Shown one piece after another: positions 62,470 to 64,000 of a DNA stretch of 64,000 nt (position 1 is the first letter of the stretch; each line of letters begins with the position of its first letter). The stretch comes from an uncultured Muribaculaceae bacterium. Its GTDB lineage: Bacteria > Bacteroidota > Bacteroidia > Bacteroidales > Muribaculaceae. Below the pieces are notes generated by a model, which worked only from the letters and a program-made list of their open reading frames with translations, was not told where the DNA came from and did not search any database. Position numbers and translations under genes: made by a program. The stretch lies in assembly GCA_910583525.1 (NCBI GenBank), contig CAJTXL010000013.1, positions 1 through 64,000 on the forward strand. The letters run 5' to 3'.

Positions 62470-64000
62470 ATGCAGAAAGGCACAATAGGAGTTACGACCG
62501 AGAACATCTTCCCGGTCATCAAGAAATTCCTCTATAGCGACCACGAGATATTCCTGCGCGAACTGGTGTCGAACGCCGTCGACGCATCGCAGAAACTTCG
62601 CACACTTGCCAATTTCGGCGACTTCAAAGGCGAGGTCGGCGACCTCAATGTGCGCGTAACCGTCGATAAAGAAGCCGGAACGCTCACCGTTTCAGACAAC
62701 GGCATAGGCATGACCGCCGAAGATGTTGACAAATACATCAACCAGATTGCATTTTCGGGCGCTGAAGATTTTCTGAGCAAATACAAAGAAAACGCATCGT
62801 CGATAATCGGCCATTTCGGCCTCGGGTTCTACTCGGCTTTCATGGTGGCCACGAAGGTCGTAATCAACTCTCTGAGCTATCAGGAAGGCGCCGAGCCTGT
62901 GCGCTGGGAGTGCGACGGTTCGCCCGAGTACTCGATGGGTAAGGGCGACCGCACCGAGCGCGGTACCGACATAATCCTTTATATAGACAAGGAAGACAGC
63001 GCTGAGTTCCTTGACCAGCAGCGTGTCGATATGCTGTTGCGCAAATACTGCCGTTTCTTGCCCGTGCCTGTGATTTCGGGCAAAGAACGCGAGTGGAAAG
63101 ACGGCAAATGGGTCGACACCGACCGCGACCTCGTTGTCAACGCAACCGAACCGCAGTGGATGAAGAAGCCGTCGGAGCTGACAGATGAAGACTACCTCAA
63201 ATTCTATCAGGAGCTTTATCCGGGCGAAGAAGAGCCGCTGTTCTGGATACACCTGAACGTAGACTATCCTTTCACGCTGACGGGCATCCTCTACTTTCCG
63301 AAAATCAAGAACAATTTCGACATCAACCGCAACCACATCCAGCTCTACTGCAACCAGGTGTTCGTTACCGACTCTGTCGAAGGCGTCGTGCCCGAGTTCA
63401 TGCAGCTGATGCGTGGCGTGATAGACTCGCCTGACATACCTCTGAATGTGTCGCGCAGCTATCTCCAGGCCGATACCGCCGTCAAGAAAATATCGGGATA
63501 CATCACCAAGAAAGTGGCATCGCGCCTCGAAGAGCTGTTCAAGGCCGACCGTGCCGAGTTCGAGAAAAAGTGGGACGATATTCGCATCTTTATCGTCTAC
63601 GGCATGCTGACCGACGAGAAGTTCTGCGACGCAGCACTCAAATTCATGCTCCTCAAAGACACCGAAGGCCGTTACTTCACCCTCGACGAGTACAAGACAC
63701 TTGTAGAGGCTTCGCAGACCAACGCCGACGGCAAGATTGTATATCTCTACGCCACCGATGCTACGGCTCAGTACAACTACATCAAGGCCGCGACCGACAA
63801 GGGCTACAACGTTCTGTTGCTCGACGGACAGCTCGACAACCATTTCGTTGGTCTGCTTGAGCGCAAGCTTGAAAACACCGAGCTTGTGCGTGTCGACTCT
63901 GATGTAATAGACAACCTTATCCGCAAATCCGACCGCCGCAGCGCAGGCCTCTCGCCGGTAGATACCGCAATACTGTCGCAGCTTTTCGAAGCCGACACCA
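62470..64000 (+). CDS. htpG: HtpG (Hsp90-family chaperone), 3' end beyond the window
   Basis: 510 codons are seen from ATG 62470 to the window edge, with no stop; full HtpG in Bacteroidales is roughly 680 residues. The N-terminal ATPase domain is intact: LRELVSNAVDASQKL, DNGIGM, IGHFGLGFYSAFMV. The middle domain includes NRNHIQLYCNQVFVTDS and LNVSRSYLQAD. It assists folding of client proteins under stress. The dimerisation domain lies outside the window. This is not a truncated gene as far as can be seen. Confidence 0.96.
   Translation, partial: MQKGTIGVTTENIFPVIKKFLYSDHEIFLRELVSNAVDASQKLRTLANFGDFKGEVGDLNVRVTVDKEAGTLTVSDNGIGMTAEDVDKYINQIAFSGAEDFLSKYKENASSIIGHFGLGFYSAFMVATKVVINSLSYQEGAEPVRWECDGSPEYSMGKGDRTERGTDIILYIDKEDSAEFLDQQRVDMLLRKYCRFLPVPVISGKEREWKDGKWVDTDRDLVVNATEPQWMKKPSELTDEDYLKFYQELYPGEEEPLFWIHLNVDYPFTLTGILYFPKIKNNFDINRNHIQLYCNQVFVTDSVEGVVPEFMQLMRGVIDSPDIPLNVSRSYLQADTAVKKISGYITKKVASRLEELFKADRAEFEKKWDDIRIFIVYGMLTDEKFCDAALKFMLLKDTEGRYFTLDEYKTLVEASQTNADGKIVYLYATDATAQYNYIKAATDKGYNVLLLDGQLDNHFVGLLERKLENTELVRVDSDVIDNLIRKSDRRSAGLSPVDTAILSQLFEADT

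Noticed and set aside
62424..62470. CIRCE/HrcA operator at htpG
   Set aside because: The palindrome present is GTCATAAATGAC, unlike the TTAGCACTC-N9-GAGTGCTAA consensus.

Overview
The window reads as a chromosomal segment of a Bacteroidales bacterium, possibly Muribaculaceae-like. The family-level guess is an inference; the order is well supported. Upstream of many genes there is the Bacteroidetes sigma-factor -7 box TAnnTTTG, often with TTTG about 20 nt further up. Shine-Dalgarno sequences are weak. There is a one-piece hybrid two-component system, a PorW/SprE-like type IX secretion (T9SS) lipoprotein, a large protein with a T9SS-style C-terminal tail, and lipoproteins with acidic residues just after the lipid-modified cysteine. 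The DNA looks moderately GC-rich by eye. Gene content is mostly housekeeping and cell envelope. There is no prophage, transposase, CRISPR array or integrase.

Layout. 1-156: the last bases of a 5S rRNA, a strong terminator and a GTCCGACAAG repeat, so an rRNA operon ends here. 157-2517 (-): rbfA, a LolC/E-type permease and a radical SAM enzyme. 2618-5486 (+): tcdA, an unknown lipoprotein and a PagL-like outer-membrane protein. 5568-12986 (+): a (p)ppGpp synthetase/hydrolase, a PgpH-type 7TM-HD protein expected to hydrolyse c-di-AMP, and the PorW/SprE-like lipoprotein. 13032-18928 (+): menA, an LtaS-like phosphoglycerol transferase and two tandem paralogous membrane proteins (DUF6056-like), tightly packed. 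19006-23974 (+): pyrG, yidC and an aminotransferase. 24016-24094: a nested inverted repeat of REPIN type. 24118-26475 (+): a GH35 beta-galactosidase, convergent across a shared terminator with the 1520-residue T9SS-type cargo (26541-31103, -).

31480-38036 (+): arabinose-5-phosphate isomerase, a PfkB-fold protein lacking the usual catalytic motif, ribH, two small envelope proteins, a SUI1/YciH factor and mfd. 38040-45869 (-): one eight-gene run from a single recognisable promoter (thioredoxin-like DUF5106 protein, mnmA, bifunctional nuclease, nucleoside transporter, rsmE, kdsA, TPR protein, DUF4924). 46002-48154 (-): ferritin and an ArnT-like glycosyltransferase. 48351-50727 (+): enolase and a GT2 glycosyltransferase. 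50717-51631 (-): an EamA transporter. 51729-56795 (+): an MscS channel three bases from an orphan hybrid two-component sensor. 56901-59441: B12-dependent ribonucleotide reductase. 59618-62370: glyS, lemA and a lipoprotein FKBP isomerase. 62470-64000: htpG, cut by the window edge.

Themes: Kdo/lipid A and envelope-polymer enzymes (API, KdsA, LtaS-like, ArnT-like, PagL-like), nucleotide second messengers (ppGpp next to c-di-AMP), and protein export (YidC, PorW/SprE, T9SS cargo). I found no clear defence or mobile system. The best candidates for something little described are the LtaS-like/DUF6056 envelope cluster, the degenerate PfkB paired with API, the MscS-HTCS pair, and the near-leaderless menA and ArnT-like genes.
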